From assembly GCF_037327425.1 (NCBI RefSeq), contig NZ_CP147846.1:2294001-2358000 (forward strand): a stretch of DNA of 64,000 bases. The letters are read 5' to 3'. This document shows positions 50,570 through 59,255 of this stretch, piece by piece. Position 1 is the stretch's first letter. Every line of letters starts with the position of its first letter. The notes beneath the pieces were generated by a model that worked only from the letters and a program-made list of their open reading frames with translations, searched no databases and was not told where the DNA came from. The position numbers and the translations under genes are program-made. Source of the DNA: Rhodococcus sovatensis (GTDB taxonomy: Bacteria > Actinomycetota > Actinomycetes > Mycobacteriales > Mycobacteriaceae).

Positions 50570-51523
50570 ATGGATGAGAAGTCGAGCATGTACGAGCTGG
50601 AGTTTCCGGCGCCTCAGATTTCCTCCAGTGACGGGCTCGGTCCAGTTCTCGTGCACGGGCTGGAGGGGTTCTCCGACGCCGGCCATGCGGTCAAGCTGGC
50701 AACCAAGCATTTGCGCGAGAGTCTCGAAACCGAACTGGTCGCGTCCTTCGACGTCGATGAGCTCATCGACTACCGGTCTCGCCGACCGACCATGTCGTTC
50801 AAATCCGACCACTTTTCCGACTACGACGCTCCCGAGCTGAATCTGTACGCCGTCAAGGACAACGCGGGAACACCGTTCCTCTTGCTCTCCGGTATGGAGC
50901 CCGATCTGCGGTGGGAGAAATTCACCACGGCGGTACGTCTGCTCGCCGAGCAACTCGGAGTCCGCCGAACCATCGGACTCGGCTCGATTCCGATGGCCAT
51001 CCCCCACACCCGTCCACTGGGTGTGACAGCTCACTCCTCGAACAAGGAGTTGGTGCCGTCGGAGCAGAGCTGGTCGGGCGAACTACAGGTGCCCGGAAGC
51101 GCGTCCTCGCTCCTCGAGTTGCGCATGGCTCAGCACGGCCACGAATCCATGGGTTTCTCGGTGCACGTTCCGCACTATCTCGCGCAGACGGACTACCCGG
51201 GCGCAGCCGAAACCCTTCTGGAGAACGTGAGCACCGCCGGTGGTCTGGATCTGCCGCTCGTTGCTCTCGGTCAGGCCGCTGCGCGAGTCAAGGAGCAGGT
51301 GGACGAGCACATAACGGGCAACGAAGAGGTTCAGTCGGTCGTGCACGCGCTGGAACGCCAGTACGACACCTACGTAGCAGCCCAGGAGCAACAGTCGACG
51401 CTGCTGGCGAAGGACGAGACACTTCCGAGCGGCGACGAGCTTGGCGCCGAGTTCGAGAAATTCCTTGCCGAACAGGGCGGGTTCGATACCGATCCGAACG
51501 CCGATCCCCAGTCCGAGAACTGA
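50570..51523 (+). CDS. PAC2 family protein (Rv2714 type)
   Basis: 317 aa from ATG 50570, with AGAAAGGGG upstream. The PAC2 (proteasome assembly chaperone-like) fold is indicated by VHGLEGFSDAGHAV, FDVDELIDYRSRRPTM, LLSGMEPDLRWEKF and GLGSIPMAIPHTRP. The role in actinobacteria is unclear, although they have proteasomes. Two C-terminal helices (EEVQSVVHALERQYDTY; LGAEFEKFLAEQGGF) complete it. Ends at a strong terminator. Confidence 0.9.
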   Translation: MDEKSSMYELEFPAPQISSSDGLGPVLVHGLEGFSDAGHAVKLATKHLRESLETELVASFDVDELIDYRSRRPTMSFKSDHFSDYDAPELNLYAVKDNAGTPFLLLSGMEPDLRWEKFTTAVRLLAEQLGVRRTIGLGSIPMAIPHTRPLGVTAHSSNKELVPSEQSWSGELQVPGSASSLLELRMAQHGHESMGFSVHVPHYLAQTDYPGAAETLLENVSTAGGLDLPLVALGQAAARVKEQVDEHITGNEEVQSVVHALERQYDTYVAAQEQQSTLLAKDETLPSGDELGAEFEKFLAEQGGFDTDPNADPQSEN

Positions 51524-51544
51524 CCGGTTCGCATGAACGAATGA

Positions 51545-51585
51545 GCGGGCACCGGGTGTGAACACACACCCGGTGCCCGCTTTTT
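51545..51585 (+). terminator. Intrinsic terminator after the PAC2 gene
   Basis: A 16-bp perfect stem, GCGGGCACCGGGTGTG (51545-51560) with its complement at 51565-51580, 4-nt loop, then TTTTT. Confidence 0.95.
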
Positions 51586-51749
51586 CGGCTTCGGACGGCG
51601 ACGGCCGGGACGAAACATACCTGTAACCGGAAATCACTCCGAAATCTCGCCGTCGCCACGAACTCGTGCGAGAGTCATAGACGAACAGAGCAACCTCCTA
51701 CCAAGGATCCGCTAACCAGATCCGCCCACGCGAGGAACCAGCAGGCGAC

Positions 51750-52787
51750 ATGAGCAATCCACGCACGCGCAAGCTTCGACCGGTTCCCGACGCCGAACCG
51801 CGGCTCGTCTTCCGAACCGTCCACGGCTACCGGCGTGCTTTTCGTATGGCCGGTGAAGGTCCCGTCGTTCTGCTCATCCATGGCATCGGGGACAATTCGG
51901 AGACCTGGAACGACGTCATTCCACACCTGGCACAGAACTACACGGTCATCGCGCCGGATTTGCTCGGGCACGGCCGCTCGGACAAGCCACGCGCGGACTA
52001 CTCGGTCGCTGCGTACGCCAACGGCATGCGCGACCTTCTCTCGGTCTTGGGCATCGAACACGTCACCGTCGTCGGCCACTCTCTCGGGGGTGGCGTTGCA
52101 ATGCAGTTCTCGTACCAGTTTCCGCACATGGTCGACAGACTCGTCCTGGTTTCCTCCGGAGGGGTGACGAAGGATGTTCATCCGCTGCTGCGGCTTGCGT
52201 CGATTCCGTTGGCCAGCGAAGTCGTGAAACTGCTTCGTGTGCCCGGCGCGCTGTCGTTGGTCAAGTATGCAGGCGGGCTGATCGGCAAGCTGAACGGCTC
52301 GCCGCTGCGCCCGGGGGCCATCCTGCACGACACACCGGACTTCATGCGGGTGCTCAGCGCGCTCCCAGACCCCACCGCGTACGAGGCGTACCTGCGCACC
52401 CTGCGCGCAGTCGTGGACTGGCGTGGGCAGGTGGTGACGATGCTGGATCGGTGCTACCTGACCGAAAACCTGCCGGTTCTACTCGTATGGGGCGATCAGG
52501 ATTCGGTGATACCCGTCAGCCATGCCCATCTGGCCCATTCCGCAATGCCGGGCTCGAGGCTCGCAGTCTTCAGACGATCCGGTCACTTTCCGTTCAGGGA
52601 CGATCCCATCCGCTTCCTCCACGTCCTCGAAGAGTTCTTCGAGGAGACATCGGCTCTGGAATTCGACGAGTCACGTTGGCGCCACCTTCTCATCAACGGC
52701 ATCGGTGAAGACATGATCACCGGTAGCGCGAGCACCCGACTGGCAGTGCTCGGAGCCATGGGATCGGACGAACGCAGCGCGACCTAG
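51750..52787 (+). CDS. Alpha/beta hydrolase (Rv2715 type)
   Basis: 345 aa. Oxyanion motif LIHGIGDNSETW, nucleophile elbow VGHSLGGG, acid in WGDQDSVIP and His in RSGHFPF. The basic N-terminus lacks a signal peptide. It follows the PAC2 gene as in mycobacteria, but a terminator separates them. The 226-bp gap before it contains the terminator and its own promoter. Substrate unknown, probably a lipid or ester. Confidence 0.9.
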   Translation: MSNPRTRKLRPVPDAEPRLVFRTVHGYRRAFRMAGEGPVVLLIHGIGDNSETWNDVIPHLAQNYTVIAPDLLGHGRSDKPRADYSVAAYANGMRDLLSVLGIEHVTVVGHSLGGGVAMQFSYQFPHMVDRLVLVSSGGVTKDVHPLLRLASIPLASEVVKLLRVPGALSLVKYAGGLIGKLNGSPLRPGAILHDTPDFMRVLSALPDPTAYEAYLRTLRAVVDWRGQVVTMLDRCYLTENLPVLLVWGDQDSVIPVSHAHLAHSAMPGSRLAVFRRSGHFPFRDDPIRFLHVLEEFFEETSALEFDESRWRHLLINGIGEDMITGSASTRLAVLGAMGSDERSAT

Positions 52788-52846
52788 GCGCGGTTCTCGC
52801 GGACGCCGATGGTGTGGACATCGTCGGCGACCCATAATCTGTAGGC

Positions 52847-55357
52847 GTGCTCCTCTCCGAACTCGTCCCTGCCCCCACAACCGACGAGGCACAGGATCCG
52901 GACGCACTGTTCGACATCTTCACCGCATGGACGGTCGAGCGAGGCCTGACGCTGTATCCGGCGCAGGAAGAGGCCCTGATCGAGCTGGTGTCCGGATCCA
53001 ACGTCATCCTGGCGACCCCCACCGGTTCGGGCAAGTCCATGGTTGCGGTCGGGGCGCACTTCGCGGCGATGGCCGCTGGGAAGCGCACCTTCTACACCGC
53101 ACCGATCAAAGCACTCGTCAGTGAGAAGTTCTTCGCGCTGTGCGACATCTTCGGGGCACAGAACGTAGGCATGATGACGGGCGACGCCTCGGTGAACTCC
53201 GGCGCGCCCATCATCTGTGCGACCGCCGAGATAGTCGCCAACCTTGCGCTTCGACAGGGCGCAGACTCCGACATGGGTCAAGTGGTCATGGACGAGTTTC
53301 ACTACTATTCCGAGCCGGACCGCGGTTGGGCATGGCAGGTGCCGTTGATCGAGTTGCCGAACGCTCAGTTCCTGCTGATGTCGGCCACGCTCGGCGACGT
53401 GTCGTTCTTCCGCGATGATCTGACTCGCCGGACCGGCCGCGCCACGACCGTCGTATCGGGGTCCGAACGTCCGGTGCCGCTGATGTTCTCGTATGTCACG
53501 ACACCGATCGGCGAGACTATCGAAGAACTTGTCAGCACTCATCTGGCACCGGTGTACGTGGTGCACTTCACGCAGGCATCGGCCCTCGAACGAGCGCAGG
53601 CGCTGACGAGTGTGAACGTCGCATCGAAGGACGAGAAGGCACAGATCGCCGACGCGATCGGGCAGTTTCGATTCACGACAGGTTTCGGCAAGACGCTGTC
53701 CCGGCTGGTCCGTCACGGTATCGGTGTCCACCATGCGGGCATGCTTCCCAAGTACCGCCGCCTCGTCGAGAAGCTCGCACAGGACGGACTGCTCAAGGTC
53801 ATCTGCGGTACCGACACACTTGGCGTCGGGATCAACGTCCCGATCCGAACGGTGCTGTTCACCGGGTTGACAAAGTACGACGGTATTCGTACTCGGCAGC
53901 TGCGCGCACGCGAATTTCATCAGATCGCCGGGCGAGCGGGGCGCGCCGGTTACGACACTCTCGGCACCGTCGTCGTCGAAGCTCCTGAACACGACATCGA
54001 GAACGCTCGACTGGTAGCGAAGGCCGGGGACGACCCGAAGAAACTCAAACGCGTGCAGCGCAAGAAGGCTCCCGACGGGTTCGTGTCCTGGGGCGAGCCG
54101 ACCTTCGAACGAATCGTCGCCGCAAGTCCCGAACCGTTGTCCTCACGCTTCTCCGTCAGCAATGCGATGCTGCTCAACGTCATTGCGCGTCCAGGTAACT
54201 GCTTCGTCGCCATGCGCCACCTGCTCGAAGACAATCACGAGACTCGACCATCGCAACGCAAGCACATTCTGCGCGCGATCACGCTGTACCGGGGCCTGGT
54301 GGCCGCAGGTATCGTCGAGCAACTTCCCGAGCCGGACGCCGACGGGAGGCACGCCCGCCTGACGATGGATCTACAGCCGGACTTCGCACTGAATCAGCCG
54401 TTGTCACCGTTCGCACTGGCGTCGTTCGAACTACTCGACGCCGACTCCCCTACTCATGCGCTCGATGTGGTGTCGATCATCGAGTCGACGCTGGACGATC
54501 CGCGTCAGATTCTGATGGCGCAGCAACACGCTGCACGCGGTGAAGTTGTGTCGCAGATGAAGGCAGACGGCATCGAATACGACGAACGGATGGAACTGCT
54601 CGAAGAGGTCACCTGGCCGAAACCTCTTGCCGAACTTCTGGTTCCGGCGTTCGAGATCTACCGAGGCGGACACCCATGGCTCAACGAGGTGGCGCTGTCT
54701 CCGAAATCCGTCGTCCGCGACATGATCGAGCGGACGATGACGTTCGCCGAACTCATCAGCCACTACGGGCTGACCCGGTCCGAAGGACTGGTGCTGCGCT
54801 ACCTCGCCGATGCATATCGTGCGCTTCGGCAGACGGTTCCACCGGAGGCTCGAACCGAGGAAGTACAGGACATCACCGAATGGCTGGGTGAACTGGTTCG
54901 ACAGGTCGACTCGAGTCTGCTCGACGAGTGGGAGAACCTCACCGACCCCGGCGAGGAGCCCGAAGCCCGGCCCGAAGCCTACGGCGGCGATACCCCGAGG
55001 CCGATCACGGCCAATCCGAGGGCATTTCGAGTGCTGGTGCGCAATGCGATGTTCAAGCGCATCGAACTCGCAGCAGCGGGCCGATGGGACGACCTCGACG
55101 ATCTCGGCGACGGCCCGGACTGGGAGGTCGAACTGGAGCCGTTCTTCGCAGAGTACGGCGAGATCGGCACGGGACCGTCCGCCCGCGGGCCGGCATTGTT
55201 CGAACTCACCGTCGGCCGCGAGACAACGTCTGTTCGGCAGATCATCGAGGATCCTGACGGCGATCAGGGCTGGGCTCTCGGCGCCACCATCGATCTCGAC
55301 GAGTCGAATGCCCTGGGCGAAATAGTATTCGACGAGATCACCATCATCGCGGGGTAG
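52847..55357 (+). CDS. DEAD/DEAH-box helicase with DUF3516 C-terminal domain
   Basis: 836 aa from GTG 52847. Walker A ATPTGSGKSM (about residue 61), motif II MDEFHYY, motif III MSATLG, motif VI QIAGRAGRAGYD: a Ski2-like superfamily II helicase. The last ~450 residues hold the DUF3516 region. Whether it works on RNA or DNA is unknown. Its final 14 nt overlap the convergent oxyR gene. Confidence 0.92.
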   Translation: MLLSELVPAPTTDEAQDPDALFDIFTAWTVERGLTLYPAQEEALIELVSGSNVILATPTGSGKSMVAVGAHFAAMAAGKRTFYTAPIKALVSEKFFALCDIFGAQNVGMMTGDASVNSGAPIICATAEIVANLALRQGADSDMGQVVMDEFHYYSEPDRGWAWQVPLIELPNAQFLLMSATLGDVSFFRDDLTRRTGRATTVVSGSERPVPLMFSYVTTPIGETIEELVSTHLAPVYVVHFTQASALERAQALTSVNVASKDEKAQIADAIGQFRFTTGFGKTLSRLVRHGIGVHHAGMLPKYRRLVEKLAQDGLLKVICGTDTLGVGINVPIRTVLFTGLTKYDGIRTRQLRAREFHQIAGRAGRAGYDTLGTVVVEAPEHDIENARLVAKAGDDPKKLKRVQRKKAPDGFVSWGEPTFERIVAASPEPLSSRFSVSNAMLLNVIARPGNCFVAMRHLLEDNHETRPSQRKHILRAITLYRGLVAAGIVEQLPEPDADGRHARLTMDLQPDFALNQPLSPFALASFELLDADSPTHALDVVSIIESTLDDPRQILMAQQHAARGEVVSQMKADGIEYDERMELLEEVTWPKPLAELLVPAFEIYRGGHPWLNEVALSPKSVVRDMIERTMTFAELISHYGLTRSEGLVLRYLADAYRALRQTVPPEARTEEVQDITEWLGELVRQVDSSLLDEWENLTDPGEEPEARPEAYGGDTPRPITANPRAFRVLVRNAMFKRIELAAAGRWDDLDDLGDGPDWEVELEPFFAEYGEIGTGPSARGPALFELTVGRETTSVRQIIEDPDGDQGWALGATIDLDESNALGEIVFDEITIIAG

Positions 55358-56279
55358 TCGATAACGCGGAGCCTGCGCCCAGCCCCGAGATCAGGTCGGC
55401 GATGGCCCGGTACTTCTCGGTGTGCGAGCTCGACGTCCGGTGCACCAGTCCGATCGTCCGTCCAGGCTTCGGGTCGGCGAACTCCGCGATTCCCAACGCT
55501 CCCCTCCCGGTCTCGACAGCTACCGCCGAACGCGGCAGGAGGGTCACTCCGAGACCACCTGCCACACACTGGACTACCGTCGCGAGTGAGGTGGCCCGCG
55601 TGTCGGTCGTCATGGGCGCCGCGTCCACCGATCGGCAGAGGTCGATACTCTGATCGCGCAAGCAGTGCCCGTCGTCGAGCAGAAGAACAGGTTGACCGGC
55701 CAAGACGGTCAACGGTAGCGCGGATCGTCCGTCTAGAGCATGCCCTGCCGGTACTACCAACACGAAATCCTCGGTGTAGAGCGGAAGTTCGACGAGTCCC
55801 GATTCGTCGGTGGGCAAGGCGACCACGGCAGCTTCGACTGCACCCGCGCGCAACGACGCCAGCAGGCGCGCGGTCTGATCTTCGACTACGACGGGTGCGA
55901 TGTCAGGAAACTCACGGCGCAACGCAGGCAACAGCGCGGGCAGCACGTAGGGCGCAACCGTCGGGATCAGCCCCAGTCGCAGCGGCCCCGACAACGTACC
56001 GCCCAAACCTGATGCCTCGGCGAGAAACCCGTCGGCCGCGTCGACGGCCGCATGCGCTCGACCGATCAGCTGGGATCCCGCCGCAGTCATCAACACCTTT
56101 CGGGTACTGCGCTCCACCAGCTGCACGCCCAGTCCGTGCTCGAGCGAAGCGAGAGCCTGTGACAGAGTCGGTTGGCTCACTTTCAGGCGCGCCGCTGCGG
56201 CCCCGAAGTGCATGTGCTCGGCTACCGCGACGAACGCACGCAGCTGCGACAGTGTGGGTTGATAGCTTTCATCGGACAT
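55344..56279 (-). CDS. oxyR: Hydrogen-peroxide sensor OxyR (LysR family)
   Basis: 311 aa. A winged helix-turn-helix is at 8-66 (LSQLRAFVAVAEHMHFGAAA). The sensor domain carries Cys206 and Cys215 in GHCLRDQSIDLC, the redox pair that forms a disulfide with peroxide. It should control the divergent ahpC-ahpD operon over a 164-bp gap. ATG 56279 fits the family N-terminus; ATGs at 56303 and further upstream are weaker. Unlike M. tuberculosis, the gene is intact. Confidence 0.95.
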   Translation of the reverse strand: MSDESYQPTLSQLRAFVAVAEHMHFGAAAARLKVSQPTLSQALASLEHGLGVQLVERSTRKVLMTAAGSQLIGRAHAAVDAADGFLAEASGLGGTLSGPLRLGLIPTVAPYVLPALLPALRREFPDIAPVVVEDQTARLLASLRAGAVEAAVVALPTDESGLVELPLYTEDFVLVVPAGHALDGRSALPLTVLAGQPVLLLDDGHCLRDQSIDLCRSVDAAPMTTDTRATSLATVVQCVAGGLGVTLLPRSAVAVETGRGALGIAEFADPKPGRTIGLVHRTSSSHTEKYRAIADLISGLGAGSALSTTPR

Positions 56280-56443
56280 ACCTATGAGTCTAGTGCCGGT
56301 CATCACGTTTACCTCTCGGTGCTTTTTTGGCACACTCGTACACGTCGGTGCCCGTACTTCCGTACGCCTCCATCGATCCCATTACCCATACGAAAATCGC
56401 GCGTTATCTGCGCACTTGTGCAGCACTACCCGAGGAGAACCAC

Positions 56444-57031
56444 ATGGCCCTGTTGACTATCGGAGACCAGTTCCCCGCCTACAACCTCACGGCCGTCATC
56501 GGCGGTGACCTGTCGAAGGTGAACGCACAACAGCCCGACGACTACTTCACGACCGTCACCAGCGACGACTACGCCGGCAAGTGGCGCATCGTCTTCTTCT
56601 GGCCCAAGGACTTCACGTTCGTATGCCCCACGGAAATTGCAGCATTCGGCAAGCTGAACGAGGAGTTCGCAGACCGTGACGCCCAGGTACTCGGCGCCTC
56701 GGTCGACAACGAGTTCGTGCACTTCCAGTGGCGCGCACAGCACGAGGATCTGAAGACCCTTCCGTTCCCCATCCTCTCCGACCTCAAGCGCGAGCTTGCA
56801 ACGGCTGCAGGCGTTCTCAACAACGATGGCGTCGCGGACCGCGCGACCTTCATCGTCGACCCGAACAACGAGGTTCAGTTCGTTTCGGTCACTGCAGGAT
56901 CCGTCGGTCGCAACGTCGACGAGGTACTCCGTGTTCTCGACGCGTTGCAGTCCGATGAGCTGTGCGCATGCAACTGGAAGAAGGGCGACCCGACCATCGA
57001 TGCAGGCGAGCTGCTGACGGCGAGCGTCTGA
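56444..57031 (+). CDS. ahpC: Alkyl hydroperoxide reductase C (peroxiredoxin)
   Basis: 195 aa. Peroxidatic Cys61 in FVCPTE, and Cys174 and Cys176 in LCACNW, the actinobacterial arrangement of resolving cysteines. It reduces peroxides and is recharged by AhpD. GAGGAGAACC provides the ribosome-binding site of ATG 56444. First gene of ahpC-ahpD, divergent from oxyR. Confidence 0.97.
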   Translation: MALLTIGDQFPAYNLTAVIGGDLSKVNAQQPDDYFTTVTSDDYAGKWRIVFFWPKDFTFVCPTEIAAFGKLNEEFADRDAQVLGASVDNEFVHFQWRAQHEDLKTLPFPILSDLKRELATAAGVLNNDGVADRATFIVDPNNEVQFVSVTAGSVGRNVDEVLRVLDALQSDELCACNWKKGDPTIDAGELLTASV

Positions 57032-57032
57032 C

Positions 57033-57572
57033 ATGAGCGTCGAGAATCTCAAGAACGCCCTGCCCGAGTACGCAAAGGATCTCAAGCTCAACCTCAGTTC
57101 CATCGCCCGATCGACGGTGCTCAACGAACAGCAACTGTGGGGCACGCTTCTCGCCACTGCGGCCGCGACCAAATCGCCTACGACGCTGAAGGAAATCGCA
57201 GAGGAAGCCGCGGACACTCTGTCCGCCGAGGCCTACAACGCGGCACTCGGTGCGGCCTCCATCATGGGCATGAACAACGTCTTTTACCGCACCAAGGGCT
57301 ACCTGGACGGGAAGTACGACGATCTGCGTGCCGGGCTGCGGATGAACATCATCGGCAACCCCGGCGTGGACAAGGCCGACTTCGAACTGTGGTCGTTGGC
57401 CGTGTCTGCCGTAAACGGATGCAACCACTGCCTCGAAGCGCACGAAAAGACTCTGCGTGACGAAGGCGTCGACCGCGAGAAGATCTTCGAGGCCATTCGT
57501 GCCGCGTCGATCGTCGCGGGTGTCGGTCAAGCGATCGAGATCACCCGCACACTCGATGGTGCGACAGTCTGA
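57033..57572 (+). CDS. ahpD: Alkyl hydroperoxide reductase AhpD
   Basis: 179 aa. Cys130, Cys133, His137 and Glu118 match the active site of mycobacterial AhpD (NGCNHCLEAHE). It links AhpC to dihydrolipoamide-based electron supply. One nucleotide separates it from the ahpC stop, so the pair is one operon ending at the terminator at 57584. Confidence 0.97.
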   Translation: MSVENLKNALPEYAKDLKLNLSSIARSTVLNEQQLWGTLLATAAATKSPTTLKEIAEEAADTLSAEAYNAALGAASIMGMNNVFYRTKGYLDGKYDDLRAGLRMNIIGNPGVDKADFELWSLAVSAVNGCNHCLEAHEKTLRDEGVDREKIFEAIRAASIVAGVGQAIEITRTLDGATV

Positions 57573-57583
57573 TTTTCGGATGA

Positions 57584-57622
57584 AAGAACCCGCATACTCG
57601 GTGTCCGAGTATGCGGGTTCTT
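57584..57622 (+). terminator. Intrinsic terminator of ahpC-ahpD
   Basis: AAGAACCCGCATACTCGG (57584-57601) pairs perfectly with 57605-57622 through a 3-nt loop; the stem ends in AA/TT. Confidence 0.9.
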
Positions 57623-57660
57623 CGTGTGCGCCGGCCGAACGACTCGAGTAGGTTTGTCCC

Positions 57661-58332
57661 ATGACCATCGAGGTATCCGTCGTTCGAGTGTTCACCGACG
57701 AGTCGGGAGAACATGGCAATGCGCTCGGCATCGTCCGCGCCGAGGACGTCGCGGAGTCCGATAGACAATCTCTCGCAACGAAACTGGGCTTCAGCGAAAC
57801 AGTGTTCTTCTCGTCCGACGGGTCGGCGCGCGCGAGCACAACAATCTACACTCCGGCCGTCGAATTGCCGTTCGCCGGCCATCCCACGGTGGGTTTGTCC
57901 TGGTGGTTGCGTGAGCACCGCACCGCTGTGGATACCCTCACCGTCCCTGCCGCGGATCTGCGTGTCCGCTACGAGGCAGATACGACATGGATTCGCGCGA
58001 AAGCGGCCTGGGCACCGTCGTTCACACCCCATCCGATGGACAGCGTCGCGGACGTTCTGGCGACCGATCCTGCATCGTTCACCGACGGTCACCACTACGT
58101 ATGGGCTTGGAACGACGAGGACGCCGGCTCGATACGCTCCCGAATGTTCGCGCCCACGATGGGGATCACCGAGGACGAGGCGACCGGCTCCGCGGCAGTG
58201 TGGATCACCGCCGAACTCGGGCGTGGTCTGCACATCGAACAGGGCCGCGGATCTGTGCTTCGCACCACTCTCACGCCGGAGTGGATCGAACTCGGTGGAA
58301 CGGCCGCAGAGGAAGCGACCATCTACATCTGA
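57661..58332 (+). CDS. PhzF-like isomerase family protein
   Basis: 223 aa, shorter than the usual ~280. VRVFTDESGEHGNALGIV carries the Asn/Ala-Leu-x-Val start of the fold; ELPFAGHPTVG is the hallmark, and DEATGSAAVW the second. The catalytic Glu expected near residue 45 is unclear (FSETVFF). Rv2716 is the positional match; reaction unknown. TAGGTT (57649-57654) 6 nt before ATG predicts a leaderless mRNA. Confidence 0.85.
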   Translation: MTIEVSVVRVFTDESGEHGNALGIVRAEDVAESDRQSLATKLGFSETVFFSSDGSARASTTIYTPAVELPFAGHPTVGLSWWLREHRTAVDTLTVPAADLRVRYEADTTWIRAKAAWAPSFTPHPMDSVADVLATDPASFTDGHHYVWAWNDEDAGSIRSRMFAPTMGITEDEATGSAAVWITAELGRGLHIEQGRGSVLRTTLTPEWIELGGTAAEEATIYI

Positions 58333-58361
58333 ACTCGCACCCGTGACCACTGCGCTACCGA

Positions 58362-58997
58362 CTACGGCACGTCCACTGCGATCTCGTGCCCGAGAGTCAC
58401 CCCCGGCGCCAACGAAAGACGATCTCCACTCCAGAACTTTCCGGGATCGAACCAGTTCGCCTTCTTCTTCCCGGTGAGCAGCCCCATCGAGTCATAGGTC
58501 ATTGCAACGACTTCCGCGCAATAGGCCGTCTCCAATGCAGTCGCGGAGTGCTCGCTTCTCCGCAGACTCGGGACGCGCCCCTTGAACCACCGCCCGGCGA
58601 GTGCGGCCGTCGTCGGGAACGCGGTGCCGTCCATGCGGGCGATGGTGCGCATCAACGCGTCCTCTTGCTGGCGAGTCACCGCGCTTCCGAGTTGCCGCAA
58701 CCAACACTGCTGCTCGTACTTCGTGGACCACTGCATCACTGCGGCACGCAAATCGTGCAGTTGCACACCGCGCTGAAAGTTGCCGGTCCACATGTCCTGC
58801 AACGTCTTGCCCAGCTCTGCATGCCACATCAGCGGCGGTAGATCGTCGACCACTACGGCCATCCCGACATGGTTGACGGGGCTGTTGGTCAGTGTCTGAA
58901 TCGCACGGTCGGCCGCTGAACGCCCTCGAAAGATCCATATGTCACCGGTCCGGGTCGCATTCACGGCGGTGTCCAACGAGATTGTCGACGCTGTCAT
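58362..58997 (-). CDS. Permuted papain-like (YiiX/NlpC-P60-type) hydrolase candidate
   Basis: 211 aa. GDIWIFRG and NHVGMAVVVDDLPPLMWHAE put a His after strand 2; TAYCAEVVAMTYDSMG supplies a Cys late in the chain. This His-before-Cys order is that of circularly permuted papain-like amidases (YaeF/YiiX). No signal peptide, so cytoplasmic. Substrate unknown. Divergent from a small membrane protein gene 33 bp away. Confidence 0.65.
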   Translation of the reverse strand: MTASTISLDTAVNATRTGDIWIFRGRSAADRAIQTLTNSPVNHVGMAVVVDDLPPLMWHAELGKTLQDMWTGNFQRGVQLHDLRAAVMQWSTKYEQQCWLRQLGSAVTRQQEDALMRTIARMDGTAFPTTAALAGRWFKGRVPSLRRSEHSATALETAYCAEVVAMTYDSMGLLTGKKKANWFDPGKFWSGDRLSLAPGVTLGHEIAVDVP

Positions 58998-59030
58998 GTC
59001 GACCAGCCTAGAGCGCAGTACGGTGAAGCA

Positions 59031-59255
59031 ATGAAGCTGTGGAAGATCCTCGGACTGGCGGGTGTCGTCGGAGTTGCGGCGACGGGCGCGCTGGTGGTGA
59101 AGTCCGAGCGCGCCAGACGCGCGTACACCCCCGACGAAGTACGCGACCAGCTTCACACCCGGTATGCGCAGGCAACGACCGCTCCTGTCGCCGAACCATC
59201 GTCTCCGCGGACACGGATAGCGCGCTGGAAGGACAAATTCAGCCGAGCGCGGTGA
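59031..59255 (+). CDS. Small single-span membrane protein
   Basis: 74 aa. One hydrophobic segment (ILGLAGVVGVAATGALVV) then a basic helical tail (RARRAYTPDEVRDQLHTRY). Widespread among actinobacteria; function unknown. Its last 17 nt overlap the convergent aminotransferase gene. Confidence 0.75.
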   Translation: MKLWKILGLAGVVGVAATGALVVKSERARRAYTPDEVRDQLHTRYAQATTAPVAEPSSPRTRIARWKDKFSRAR

